A DNA stretch of 23,147 bases, taken from Bacteroidales bacterium UBA4360. Lineage in GTDB: Bacteria; Bacteroidota; Bacteroidia; Bacteroidales; UBA932. A program made the translations under genes and the position numbers. Position 1 is the first letter of the stretch, and every line of letters begins with the position of its first letter. The notes under the pieces are model-generated. The model did not search any database. It was not told where the DNA came from and saw only the letters and a list, made by a program, of their open reading frames with translations. The stretch is taken from the NCBI GenBank assembly GCA_002393945.1, contig DGSO01000030.1, positions 1 through 23,147 of the forward strand, in the 5' to 3' direction. This document shows, piece after piece, positions 1-7,044 of the stretch.

Positions 1-173
1 AGGTCGATGAGGAAGGAACCGAGGCGGCAGTCGTCTCCAGTGCAGGAATGCTCGCCACATCGGCCGGTCCAGGGGACCATATCGTCTTCCATGCCGACCA
101 TCCTTTCCTCTACCTCATTACCGAATCCAGCACAGGAGCCATACTCTTTGCCGGGAAGTATAGCGGTGAATAA
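1..173 (+). CDS. serpin, C-terminal end (5' partial)
   Basis: The window opens inside this gene; the frame starting at base 3 gives 56 residues and a TAA stop. The visible part matches the end of a serpin, a suicide inhibitor of serine or cysteine proteases. It begins with the hinge VDEEGTEAAVVSS (P17-P7 of the reactive-centre loop), then a loop of small residues, then the strand pattern HPFLYLITESSTGAILFAGK, which corresponds to the HPFxFxI...GxILFxGK ending of the family. Counting from the hinge as in alpha-1-antitrypsin puts P1-P1' near Thr-Ser in GMLATSAG, but the following segment looks about four residues longer, so the scissile bond is uncertain. The intact small-residue hinge is typical of inhibitory serpins. 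The family assignment is firm; the target protease and any signal peptide lie outside what can be seen. Confidence 0.88.
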   Translation, partial: VDEEGTEAAVVSSAGMLATSAGPGDHIVFHADHPFLYLITESSTGAILFAGKYSGE

Positions 174-190
174 CGCTGCCTTTGCCCACA

Positions 191-228
191 TTGTATCGCT
201 TGTATCGGGTGTGATACAGGCGATACAA
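191..228. repeat. 16-bp inverted repeat (hairpin) after the serpin
   Basis: Arms TTGTATCGCTTGTATC (191-206) and GATACAGGCGATACAA (213-228) pair over 16 positions with a single T/G wobble around a 6-nt loop. Each arm itself carries GTATC twice, so the site contains four copies of that pentamer in palindromic order. There is no T-run on either side, so it is not a classical intrinsic terminator. It may be a factor-assisted or bidirectional terminator, or a protein-binding palindrome. Confidence 0.7.
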
Positions 229-289
229 AATCAGCTTTACGGTAATTTCGACAAAAAGGTGTCTTTGTCTTTGATAAATCGATGTCTGT

Positions 290-478
290 ATGAAGTGCAA
301 CTGGAAAGAAATCATTCTCTACCCTGCGATAAGTGCGGTAGTCTTTACTGGGATTCTGGTATTTGGCAATTGGCGTAGAGGAACGTTGGATACTGTTTGG
401 TTCTATGTCATAATGGCCTTAGCTTTCTTTGCCATCATGGCGATTGGGAAATACTTCCTTACGCGAAAGAAGAAATAA
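290..478 (+). CDS. small two-helix membrane protein, unknown function
   Basis: This is a 62-residue ORF with two clear hydrophobic segments (about residues 9-25 and 36-53) joined by a short polar loop GNWRRGTLD, and a basic tail ending RKKK. That pattern suggests a small inner-membrane protein with a cytoplasmic C-terminus. I do not recognise the family. No Shine-Dalgarno site or good promoter is visible, and it starts 60 nt after the 191-228 hairpin. The consistent hydrophobic pattern is the main reason to accept it; it has no obvious functional partner nearby. Confidence 0.5.
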   Translation: MKCNWKEIILYPAISAVVFTGILVFGNWRRGTLDTVWFYVIMALAFFAIMAIGKYFLTRKKK

Positions 479-517
479 TCGCTATCAAATATATAGGGGC
501 GTAACGAGGGAAAACGG

Positions 518-828
518 CTACCGCTTACAAACAATATATCCGCTCTCTTTCACGATAGCGTTGTGCTGGCCGGCGGCGAGCTGGTAGAATAACTGGTAGG
601 CGGTGCTTGAACGGTCAACATCGACACGGATGCTGGCCATAACCTCGGTCACGTAGGGGTCGGAGCCGTCCATGATGGGCGCGTTCTCAAGGGTCAGCTG
701 CGTGGTGGCAGTTGGCTTATCCAGGTCGTGGACGGTCAGTTCGTTGTCGTTATCCCTGTCGCAAGAGAAGAGGGAGAGAAGAGGGAGAGAATGGAGTGGA
801 GTATGATTGTGAGATGCCAGGGGTTCAT
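518..828 (-). pseudogene. lipoprotein gene out of frame through an 11-bp tandem duplication
   Basis: No single frame covers this gene. Reading the minus strand from ATG at 828 gives a signal-peptide start (MNPWHLTIILHSILSLFS). The frame is then lost at a tandem 11-bp repeat (764-785) and resumes as CDRDNDNELTVHDL... to the TAG at 518-520. Removing one repeat unit gives a continuous 99-residue protein whose signal ends in the lipobox LFSC, with lipidated Cys19, followed by the acidic DRDNDNE. The mature part (about 80 residues, including TLENAPIMDGSDPY and a C-terminal GYIVCKR) belongs to no family I recognise. A second ATG at 840 is a possible start. It lies just downstream of the AlbA-like remnant on the same strand. 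It could be phase-variable or a recent pseudogene. Confidence 0.7.
764..791. repeat. 11-bp tandem repeat (AGAGAAGAGGG, 2 copies plus 6 nt)
   Basis: Copies lie at 764-774 and 775-785, with a partial AGAGAA at 786-791. The repeat sits in the signal-peptide region of the minus-strand lipoprotein gene. Because 11 is not a multiple of 3, copy number sets the reading frame: one copy (or four) is in frame, while the two present here are out of frame. Such short perfect tandem repeats are prone to slipped-strand change. Confidence 0.9.
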
Positions 829-855
829 GGGGTTTATCATTTTGGAGGACATGGA

Positions 856-1113
856 TTATTTCGCGTAGTATCCGCCTGTCTTGGCGGAGCCACGATATTC
901 AATCAGTCCTTTCTTCTTAAGAGTTGCCAATTGCTTCTCGACAGTAGGCAAAGGACGGTCAAGTAGAGCAGCAACAATATTGGCTTTTATTCCAGGATTG
1001 GAAAAAACAGTTGAATAAACTGGTTTCAGACTCTCACTAAGAGTTTTTACACCATCATTTACTCCACCATTTACTCCACCATTTTCACCACCACTCAGGA
1101 CGGGAGTAGTCAA
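856..1113 (-). pseudogene. C-terminal remnant of an AlbA/RecG-like ATP-binding protein
   Basis: The 85 codons start only at a TTG inside the 3' end of the deformylase gene, in another frame, with a 29-nt overlap. They encode a Gly-Val-Asn repeat linker (GGENGGVNGGVNDGV) and then a winged-helix domain ending LKKKGLIEYRGSAKTGGYYAK. This pairing is the usual C-terminus of the large AlbA_2 / RecG-like ATP-binding regulators of Bacteroidetes, which are normally about 400-600 residues. The AlbA_2 and ATPase parts are missing, because the frame upstream is occupied by deformylase. I read it as a 5'-deleted remnant. Translation as a free winged-helix peptide coupled to the deformylase stop cannot be excluded. 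Confidence 0.7.
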
Positions 1114-1801
1114 AGGCGGCGCGCTCGAGTGCCCAGTCTTCCGAGACCCAGACAGAGTCGGCCCTGTCTATGTACAGCGTGGCGTCAAGATGGTCGGTTT
1201 CGTGCTGGAAAATGCGTGCGGTGTAGCCTGTGATGGTTTCCGTGACACGTTCACCTGTGAGCCAGTCTGTATATGAGACGGTCACTTCAGACCAGCGGCG
1301 CACTGCGCCACGCATGGGCGGCACTGACAGGCAGCCTTCCTGGCCGTCTACAAGTTCTCCGCCGTAACTCTCAATCTTAAGGTTTAGGTAACAAGCCCAC
1401 GGCTCACCTTCCTTGTCAAGTCGCTGCACCCAAGCGATGCGGCGGTTGATGCCAACTTGTGGCGCAGCAATGCCCACGCCGTCCTGTGACGGATCCGTCA
1501 CGGTTGTGAGCATCTTGGAAACCAGGGACTTAAGCTCATCCGAAGCCAGTTCCTCTGCTCCCAGTTCTGCGCTCACGGTCCTGAGTATGGCGCTGTCCTG
1601 CGGAAGCACAGTAACATACATCAGGGAGTCCGAGGAATCAATTACAAGGCGCTCACGCTGGGTAAATGGCTGTGCGCTCTTGCAAGAGCGTGAAATGCAA
1701 ACGGCTGACAAACAGGCAATTATCCAAAATGCTTGCCGGCAAAACGGGGGAAGTGTTTTACGTAAATACATGGTAATAAGATGGTTACATTTCACGGCCA
1801 T
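1085..1801 (-). CDS. def: peptide deformylase with hydrophobic N-terminal extension
   Basis: Peptide deformylases are metalloenzymes that remove the formyl group from nascent N-terminal Met. All three motifs are present: GVGIAAPQ (108-115), EGCLS (155-159, metal ligand Cys157) and QHETDH (199-204, ligands His200 and His204, catalytic Glu201). The length of 238 is unusual, since the family is about 160-190. The extra N-terminus holds a hydrophobic stretch (about residues 24-36, AFWIIACLSAVCI) followed by SRSC, which resembles a signal peptide or anchor with a weak lipobox. ATG at 1801 overlaps the ClC stop as TGATG, arguing for translational coupling; Met11 (1771) is an alternative that keeps the hydrophobic stretch. 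In motif III the usual DHLDG reads DHLDA. It is the last intact gene of the operon. Enzyme identity is firm; export is inferred. Confidence 0.88.
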   Translation of the reverse strand: MAVKCNHLITMYLRKTLPPFCRQAFWIIACLSAVCISRSCKSAQPFTQRERLVIDSSDSLMYVTVLPQDSAILRTVSAELGAEELASDELKSLVSKMLTTVTDPSQDGVGIAAPQVGINRRIAWVQRLDKEGEPWACYLNLKIESYGGELVDGQEGCLSVPPMRGAVRRWSEVTVSYTDWLTGERVTETITGYTARIFQHETDHLDATLYIDRADSVWVSEDWALERAAFDYSRPEWW

Positions 1802-3576
1802 CAGTCCGTAGAAAACTCCTTGAGCGAATCCCTGTACGCGCTGAAGATCTTGGACTTGGACAGATAGCCAAGATATACCCGGCCTTCCTTTTCAACTACC
1901 GGGAGATTCCATGCGCCGGTTTTTTCGAACTTTCGCATTACGGAGTCCATGGGTTCGTTTTCATATATGTAATCCTGGGCAGAACGCATGTAGTTGTATA
2001 CATGGCGTGAGTCGTACAGGTCTGTCTTGAACATGTCGGAGCGGATATCGGCAAGGGATACCTGGCCCTGGAAGCGCCTGTGGGCATCAATGACCGGGAA
2101 GATGGAGCGTTCCGAACCGGAGACCACGGATACCAGCTGGCCAAGTGTATCGTCTATGTGCACCGTTGCGAAGTCCTTCTCCAGCAGGGTATCCATGTGA
2201 AGAAGCGTGAGGACCGCCTGGTCTGAATCGTGGGTGAGAAGTTCCCCTGAAGCGGCTATTCGCTTGGTGTAGATGGAGTACTTTTCAAAGATTCTGGTAA
2301 TGCCGTAGGCCACGGCGGAAGTAATGATCAGCGGCACCAGGAGCTGGTATCCGCCGGAAATTTCGGCAATGAGGAAGATGGCCGTCAGGGGCGCCTGCAT
2401 TACGCCTGCCATGAGACCGGCCATGCCCACAAGGACGAAGTTCTGGACGGGGACATCGGCCTTCAGGAGATTGAGGACGGAGGCTACGACAAGACCGGCC
2501 ATGGCGCCGACGAAAAGCGTAGGGCCGAAGGTTCCTCCCACTCCCCCGCCGGCATTTGTAAAGGTCATGGAGAACACCTTGAGGATCATGACTGCAAAGA
2601 AAAACACCGGGACAGCCCACTCCAGGCCGTTCAGGAAAGAGAACGGCGTATTCTCTATGGACGCCGTCACCCCGTTCAGAAGCGGCGAGATGAAATCATA
2701 ACCCTCCCCGTACAGCGGCGGGAAGAAGAAGATCAGAAGCCCCAGCATCACTGCCGATACCCCCCACCTCAGATAAGGGCTTTTCACCTTGGAAAGCCTG
2801 TCTTCCATGGACAGCGTAGTGCGGATGAAATACACGGCGGCCAAACCGCAGAACAGCCCCAGAATAAGGTAGAAAGGCACATTCCCCATAGAAAAAGGAA
2901 GCGCTTCCGTTGTGAAAGGCGTCGTCTGGCCAAGCAAAAGATAACTTACCAGCGTTGCCGATATACTGGAAAGCAGAAGCGGCAGGATTCCGCTCATGGA
3001 CAGGTTGAAAAGGAGTATCTCCAGCGTAAACAGCACCCCTGCCAGAGGAGCGTTGAAAATCCCTGCAACCGCGCCCGCAGCGCCGCATCCCAGAAGCAGA
3101 GTCATCCCCCTGTAGGACATGCCGCAGTACCTGCCCAGATTCGAGCCGATGGCAGCGCCCGTATAGACTATGGGCGCCTCTGCGCCCACGGAACCGCCAA
3201 AGCCGATAGTGAGCGCACTGGTGACCATGGAAGACCACATGTTGTGGCTCTTTATCTTGGATTCGCTCCTGGAAACCGCCTGCAGCACTTTTGTAACCCC
3301 ATGGCCGATATTGTCCCTGACCACGTATTTCACCACAAGAAGGCTCAGGAGCATACCCACGCCCGGGAGAACCAGATATACCCACCGGGAATCCTGGAAG
3401 CTATTGAAAATAAAGCCCTGGATGGAATGAATCGCGAACTTTAGAGTGACGGCTGCGAGTCCCGCGAGAAGCCCCGTGGTCACGGAGAGCAAAAGGAGTC
3501 CCGTACTCTCCGGAATCCTACGCAAAAGGCCCCTGACGGGGCCCCAGATATGCTTTATGATGCCGCGCGATGCCAT
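1801..3576 (-). CDS. ClC-family chloride channel/transporter with CBS pair
   Basis: This is a 591-residue inner-membrane anion transport protein. The ClC core spans about residues 20-440 and contains GSVGAEAP with the gating glutamate Glu133, then GIFNAPLAGVLFTLE, then AGGGVGGTFGPTLFVGAMAG, then QAPLTAIFLIAEISGGY. The Ser-motif position (GSGIP in ClC-ec1) reads GHGVT. After FTLE the position matching the internal proton glutamate of ClC-ec1 is Ile (LEILL against IEEMR), which would suggest altered or absent proton coupling; this is inferred from an alignment by eye. The C-terminal 140 or so residues form two CBS repeats, an adenosyl-ligand-sensing module. It overlaps the upstream small gene as TAATG and the deformylase as TGATG, so the three are probably translated together. 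The substrate could be chloride or another small anion such as fluoride, but the CBS-bearing ClCs are mostly chloride proteins. Confidence 0.92.
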   Translation of the reverse strand: MASRGIIKHIWGPVRGLLRRIPESTGLLLLSVTTGLLAGLAAVTLKFAIHSIQGFIFNSFQDSRWVYLVLPGVGMLLSLLVVKYVVRDNIGHGVTKVLQAVSRSESKIKSHNMWSSMVTSALTIGFGGSVGAEAPIVYTGAAIGSNLGRYCGMSYRGMTLLLGCGAAGAVAGIFNAPLAGVLFTLEILLFNLSMSGILPLLLSSISATLVSYLLLGQTTPFTTEALPFSMGNVPFYLILGLFCGLAAVYFIRTTLSMEDRLSKVKSPYLRWGVSAVMLGLLIFFFPPLYGEGYDFISPLLNGVTASIENTPFSFLNGLEWAVPVFFFAVMILKVFSMTFTNAGGGVGGTFGPTLFVGAMAGLVVASVLNLLKADVPVQNFVLVGMAGLMAGVMQAPLTAIFLIAEISGGYQLLVPLIITSAVAYGITRIFEKYSIYTKRIAASGELLTHDSDQAVLTLLHMDTLLEKDFATVHIDDTLGQLVSVVSGSERSIFPVIDAHRRFQGQVSLADIRSDMFKTDLYDSRHVYNYMRSAQDYIYENEPMDSVMRKFEKTGAWNLPVVEKEGRVYLGYLSKSKIFSAYRDSLKEFSTD

Positions 3577-3944
3577 TATTCGTCGTCGGCGCCAGTGGAA
3601 TACTGGGCGATGTTGTCGTCCGGGAGGGTTTCGCCGGAAGCGTCGGAAGCGTCTGCGCTGCCTCCTGCCACGGCTTCGTTTTCGGCGTCTTCTTCACCCT
3701 CGAGCCAGCGGGCGATGTCTTCGAGATCGTCAGTCTTGACGTTGATCTTCACAAGATAGATGGCATCGGGCACCTCTACCGTAACGGCATAGAAGGTTGT
3801 GCCGTCCGGCTTGGGGTATTTGACAAGGTCGTTGAGATAATCATTGAAGCCTCTTGGATATTTCTCCTGGAAAGCTGCCGCAAGGTCCGGATGAGCGGAC
3901 ATTTTCTCATAACTCACCACATGTCTTTTCTTGATGTCTGCCAT
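3576..3944 (-). CDS. conserved Bacteroidetes small protein, unknown function
   Basis: This 122-residue soluble protein begins MADIKKRHVVSYEKM, has a folded N-terminal part to about residue 85 (including YAVTVEVPDAIYLVKINVKTDD), and ends in an acidic low-complexity tail finishing in LPDDNIAQYS plus an acidic end. I recognise the general pattern as a conserved hypothetical of Bacteroidetes but know no function. It has no signal peptide or membrane segment. It starts 3 nt after the YgiQ stop and its TAA overlaps the ClC ATG by one base, so it is an integral operon member. The acidic tail could mediate binding to a basic partner or nucleic-acid-associated protein; that is speculation. Confidence 0.75.
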   Translation of the reverse strand: MADIKKRHVVSYEKMSAHPDLAAAFQEKYPRGFNDYLNDLVKYPKPDGTTFYAVTVEVPDAIYLVKINVKTDDLEDIARWLEGEEDAENEAVAGGSADASDASGETLPDDNIAQYSTGADDE

Positions 3945-3947
3945 AAT

Positions 3948-5861
3948 CTATTTCTTGTGTTTAGGTTTTCGCGCTGCAATAATACGGCTTTGTTTTGAAC
4001 TCTGCAAGCGGTTATCGCTTTTTTTTGAAGAATTTTTGAAGAAAAACGACTTTTGGAGCATTTTCTTCTCCATATTATGCTCCGAAAACACCTCCGTCAT
4101 GTCCCGCGGGTCTATTCCGGAGTAAAACATGACAGACGAAGTAGTCATGGGCGTGGGTGTGAAATCCTGTACCTGGTCCATCCAGATTCCCTTCAGGGCA
4201 GGGTTGGAGGCAAGGGCCTCCATATCCTTCTGCGTACAGCCCGGATGTGACGATATGAAATAAGGTACCAGCCCCACATGGGTGCCGGCCTCGCGGTTTA
4301 TCTTGTCGAACTCAGTACGCAGGCGGCCGAAGAGGCGGAAGCTGGGCTTGGCCATCTTCTGGAGCACATGGTCTTCGGTGTGCTCAGGGGCCACTTTCAA
4401 TCGGCCCGAAGTGTGATCCAGGACCAGGGTTTTAAGGTATGGCTTGGAACTTTGGTCCACAAAGCCGTCCTCGGTGAGGAAGAGGTCGTATCGGATGCCG
4501 CTGCCGATATAGCTGTGGCGGATGCCCTTGGTAGAGTCTATCTTCCTGTAGAGCTCCATGAGGCGGGTGTGGTCACAGTCCAGGTTGGGGCAGCGCTTGG
4601 GGAAAAGGCAGCTGCGGCGTTTGCACTTGTCGCAGAGGTCCAGGTTCTTCCCGTGCATCCCGTACATGTTTGCTGTGGGAGCGCCCACGTCGGAAATATT
4701 GCCCGCAAAGTCCGGAAGATTGTTCAGCTGGCTCACTTCCTTGAGTATGGACTTTTCGCTTCGGGACGATATGAACTTTCCCTGATGCGCCGCGATGGTG
4801 CAGAAATTACATCCTCCGAAACAGCCCCTGTGCGTGTTCACGCTGAACTTTATCATGTCGTAGGCCGGAATGCGCTTACCCTTGTAACGCGGATGCGGAA
4901 GCTTCGTGAACGGAAGGTTCCAGAAGGAATCCATCTCCTCAGTGGTTGCCGTTGGGAAAGGAGGATTGATCTGCACGTACCCCTCCCCCACCGGTTCAAT
5001 TATCGTGTCCGGATGAGCCATATTGGCATGCGTCTCAATCCAGTGGAAATTCTCTGCAAAAGCCCTTTTCGACTTCTGGCATTCTTCAAATGAATGCAAA
5101 ACCAACGTTCCGAAGGAGGTACTCTCTCCGGAATCTGTGGCCACCCTCGGCCGCATAAGAGGGAGGGGCCCATCCGCAGGATGGGAGGGGTCGCGAAGCG
5201 ACGATTCAGGAGAGAGTGCCTCCTTCGGAACTTTACCTTTTACATAAAAGGCAATCTGGGGAATCTGGCGCATGCGGTGCATATTCCAGCCCTTCTCGAT
5301 GCCGCGGGTGAGCTCAAGCATGGGGCGTTCGCCCATGCCGTAGCAGAGGTAATCGGCCCCGGATGAAACCAGGACAGAGGGCATGAGGCAGTCCTTCCAG
5401 TAGTCGTAATGGGTGAGGCGGCGGAGGGAGGCTTCAATTCCGCCGATAATCACAGGGACATCCGGGAAGAGTTCCTTCAGGATTTTGGTATAGACCGTGA
5501 CGGCGTAGTCCGGCCGGGCGCCAGCCTTCCCTTCGGGGGTATAGGCATCGTCATGGCGCAGGCGCTTGGATGCGGTATAATGGTTCACCATGGAATCCAT
5601 GGCGCCCGCATTCAGGCCAAAATACAGCCTGGGACGGCCCAGCTTGCGGAAATCGCGAAGATCGTCCCGCCAGTTGGGTTGCGGCACCACCGCCACCCTG
5701 TAGCCATATTTCTGTAACCAGCGCGCAATCACCGCCGTCCCGAATGACGGATGGTCGATGAACGCATCCCCGCTGAAAAGGATTATGTCGATATAATCCC
5801 ACCCCAGCGCCTCCACCTCCTTCACGGATGTGGGAAACATATATGCCTCGTTATTCGACAT
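3948..5861 (-). CDS. ygiQ: YgiQ family radical SAM protein (UPF0313) carrying an inserted 42-residue segment
   Basis: The 637-residue protein has the UPF0313 N-terminal domain (WDYIDIILFSGDAFIDHPSFG, GGIEASLRR) and a radical SAM core with the CxxxCxxC motif GCFGGCNFC (Cys347, Cys351, Cys354) that would bind a 4Fe-4S cluster. Further Cys pairs lie in CDKCKRRSC and CPNLDCDH, and the C-terminus is very basic (RKPKHKK). The reaction of the family is not established to my knowledge. Residues 211-252 (VPKEALSPES...STSFGT) match no expected YgiQ sequence and are encoded exactly by the palindromic element at 5106-5231. They fall between FYVKGK and LVLHSFEEC, a position that looks like a loop between the two domains, so the protein may tolerate them. 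It overlaps the rRNA methyltransferase gene by 11 nt upstream. Family certain; function unknown. Confidence 0.93.
   Translation of the reverse strand: MSNNEAYMFPTSVKEVEALGWDYIDIILFSGDAFIDHPSFGTAVIARWLQKYGYRVAVVPQPNWRDDLRDFRKLGRPRLYFGLNAGAMDSMVNHYTASKRLRHDDAYTPEGKAGARPDYAVTVYTKILKELFPDVPVIIGGIEASLRRLTHYDYWKDCLMPSVLVSSGADYLCYGMGERPMLELTRGIEKGWNMHRMRQIPQIAFYVKGKVPKEALSPESSLRDPSHPADGPLPLMRPRVATDSGESTSFGTLVLHSFEECQKSKRAFAENFHWIETHANMAHPDTIIEPVGEGYVQINPPFPTATTEEMDSFWNLPFTKLPHPRYKGKRIPAYDMIKFSVNTHRGCFGGCNFCTIAAHQGKFISSRSEKSILKEVSQLNNLPDFAGNISDVGAPTANMYGMHGKNLDLCDKCKRRSCLFPKRCPNLDCDHTRLMELYRKIDSTKGIRHSYIGSGIRYDLFLTEDGFVDQSSKPYLKTLVLDHTSGRLKVAPEHTEDHVLQKMAKPSFRLFGRLRTEFDKINREAGTHVGLVPYFISSHPGCTQKDMEALASNPALKGIWMDQVQDFTPTPMTTSSVMFYSGIDPRDMTEVFSEHNMEKKMLQKSFFFKNSSKKSDNRLQSSKQSRIIAARKPKHKK
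5106..5231. repeat. palindromic repeat element inserted in frame in ygiQ
   Basis: Two 29-bp arms, 5107-5135 and 5203-5231, are reverse complements with only two mismatches, both able to wobble pair. The arms begin GTTCCGAAGGAGG and end CCTCCTTCGGAAC. Between them lie smaller hairpins: CCCATCC/GGATGGG (5169-5184) and GTCGC gaa GCGAC (5190-5202). The unit plus one base is 126 nt, exactly 42 codons, with no stop in the ygiQ frame. The form resembles Rickettsia-type palindromic elements that live inside genes, although I see no sequence relation. No second copy is present in the window. Confidence 0.85.
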
Positions 5862-7044
5862 ACAGCAGCAAGCCCTTGAGGTATTCGCCTTCGGGGTGGT
5901 AGATGTTAACGGGATGGTCGGGACCCTGGTTCAGGCGGTCCAGGATGCGGACGCTGCGGCCGGATTCGGCTGCGGCGGAGAAGACCGCCAGCGCAAAGGC
6001 CTCTTTGTCGACAACCTGCGAGCAGCTGAAGCAGAATACGAAGCCGCCGGGGGCGACGCGTGCAATAGCGGCGGCATTGAGGCGCTGGTATGCCCTGAGG
6101 GCGTTGGACAGCGCTCCGCGGTGCTTTGCGAATGCCGGCGGGTCTACTATAATAAGGTCATACTCCCCTTCCGGGACGCTCTTGAGATAGTCTATGGCAT
6201 CTCCGCAGACCGATGTATGGCGGGCGGCGTCAAAGCCGCCCAGACTGACATTGCGCTCTACCATGTCCATGGCGCGGCGTGAACTGTCTACGGACGTAAC
6301 GGAGGCGGCGCCGCCTGCAAGGGCGTAGATTGAGAAGCCGCCCGTGTAACAGAAAAGGTTCAGCACCTTGCGGCCATGGGCAAGCGCACCTACGCGCGCC
6401 CTGTTCTCCCTCTGGTCCAGGAAGAAGCCCGTTTTCTGGCCTTCGGTCCAGTTTACGATGAATTTGTTGCCGTTTTCGAGGACGGTGATTTCATCGGCAT
6501 CGTACCCGGGGGCCTTGTAAAGATAGCCGTCAACGAGGTCGAGTCCCGCCTTGAAAGGCGCGGTGCCGGAGCTCTTGTCGTACACTGCCTTGAGGCGATC
6601 TCCGTACACTTCCTGCAGGGCTTCGCAGATGGCGCCTTTAGCCCTGAACATGCCCACGGAATGAGCCTGGAGGACACATACGCCGTCATACCAGTCTATG
6701 ATAAGGCCTGGAAGACCGTCTCCTTCACCATGCACGAGTCGGTAGCAGGTTGTTTGCTGAGAGCCGTCCAGTCCGAATGCCTTGCGGGCCTGCAAAGCCC
6801 TTGAGAGCATCACTTTCCAGAAATCCTGCTGCATGGGATCATAGTCGAAACTGAGTATCCTGACTGCGATGGAGCCCTTCTGGTAATGGCCGCAGGCAAG
6901 GTAATCGCCCGTCGATGAGTAGACGTTCACGAGGTCGCCCTCGGCGGGGTTTCCCACAATCTGCGCGATAGCCCCTGAGAAAACCCAGGGATGGAAACGG
7001 AGAACGGATTCTTCACGTTTGGGACGGAGGTATATTTTATCCAT
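5851..7044 (-). CDS. rlmI: RlmI-like SAM-dependent 23S rRNA cytosine methyltransferase
   Basis: RlmI methylates C1962 of 23S rRNA (m5C) using SAM. The 397-residue length matches the family. An N-terminal PUA domain (about 1-75, MDKIYLRPKRE...HPWVFSGAI) is followed by a central domain with GQKTGFFLDQRENR (202-215), the SAM-binding loop VLNLFCYTGGFS (227-238), the acidic VDSS (252-255), DPPAFAK (301-307) and FCFSCSQ (337-343), whose Cys341 is the candidate catalytic cysteine. It overlaps the exonuclease gene by 8 nt upstream and ygiQ by 11 nt downstream. The start at 7044 fits the usual family N-terminus. Relatives methylating other cytosines are possible, so the exact target base is inferred. 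Confidence 0.9.
   Translation of the reverse strand: MDKIYLRPKREESVLRFHPWVFSGAIAQIVGNPAEGDLVNVYSSTGDYLACGHYQKGSIAVRILSFDYDPMQQDFWKVMLSRALQARKAFGLDGSQQTTCYRLVHGEGDGLPGLIIDWYDGVCVLQAHSVGMFRAKGAICEALQEVYGDRLKAVYDKSSGTAPFKAGLDLVDGYLYKAPGYDADEITVLENGNKFIVNWTEGQKTGFFLDQRENRARVGALAHGRKVLNLFCYTGGFSIYALAGGAASVTSVDSSRRAMDMVERNVSLGGFDAARHTSVCGDAIDYLKSVPEGEYDLIIVDPPAFAKHRGALSNALRAYQRLNAAAIARVAPGGFVFCFSCSQVVDKEAFALAVFSAAAESGRSVRILDRLNQGPDHPVNIYHPEGEYLKGLLLYVE

Noticed and set aside
480..563. Inverted heptamers CGCTATC (480) and GATAGCG (about 555)
   Set aside because: They are about 70 nt apart with no supporting structure, and one lies within the lipoprotein coding region; chance is likely.
4278..5093. 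Plus-strand open frame of 271 codons opposite ygiQ
   Set aside because: It is a shadow of the radical SAM gene. Composition is biased to Ala, Leu, Val and His, and it has no motif or start signal.
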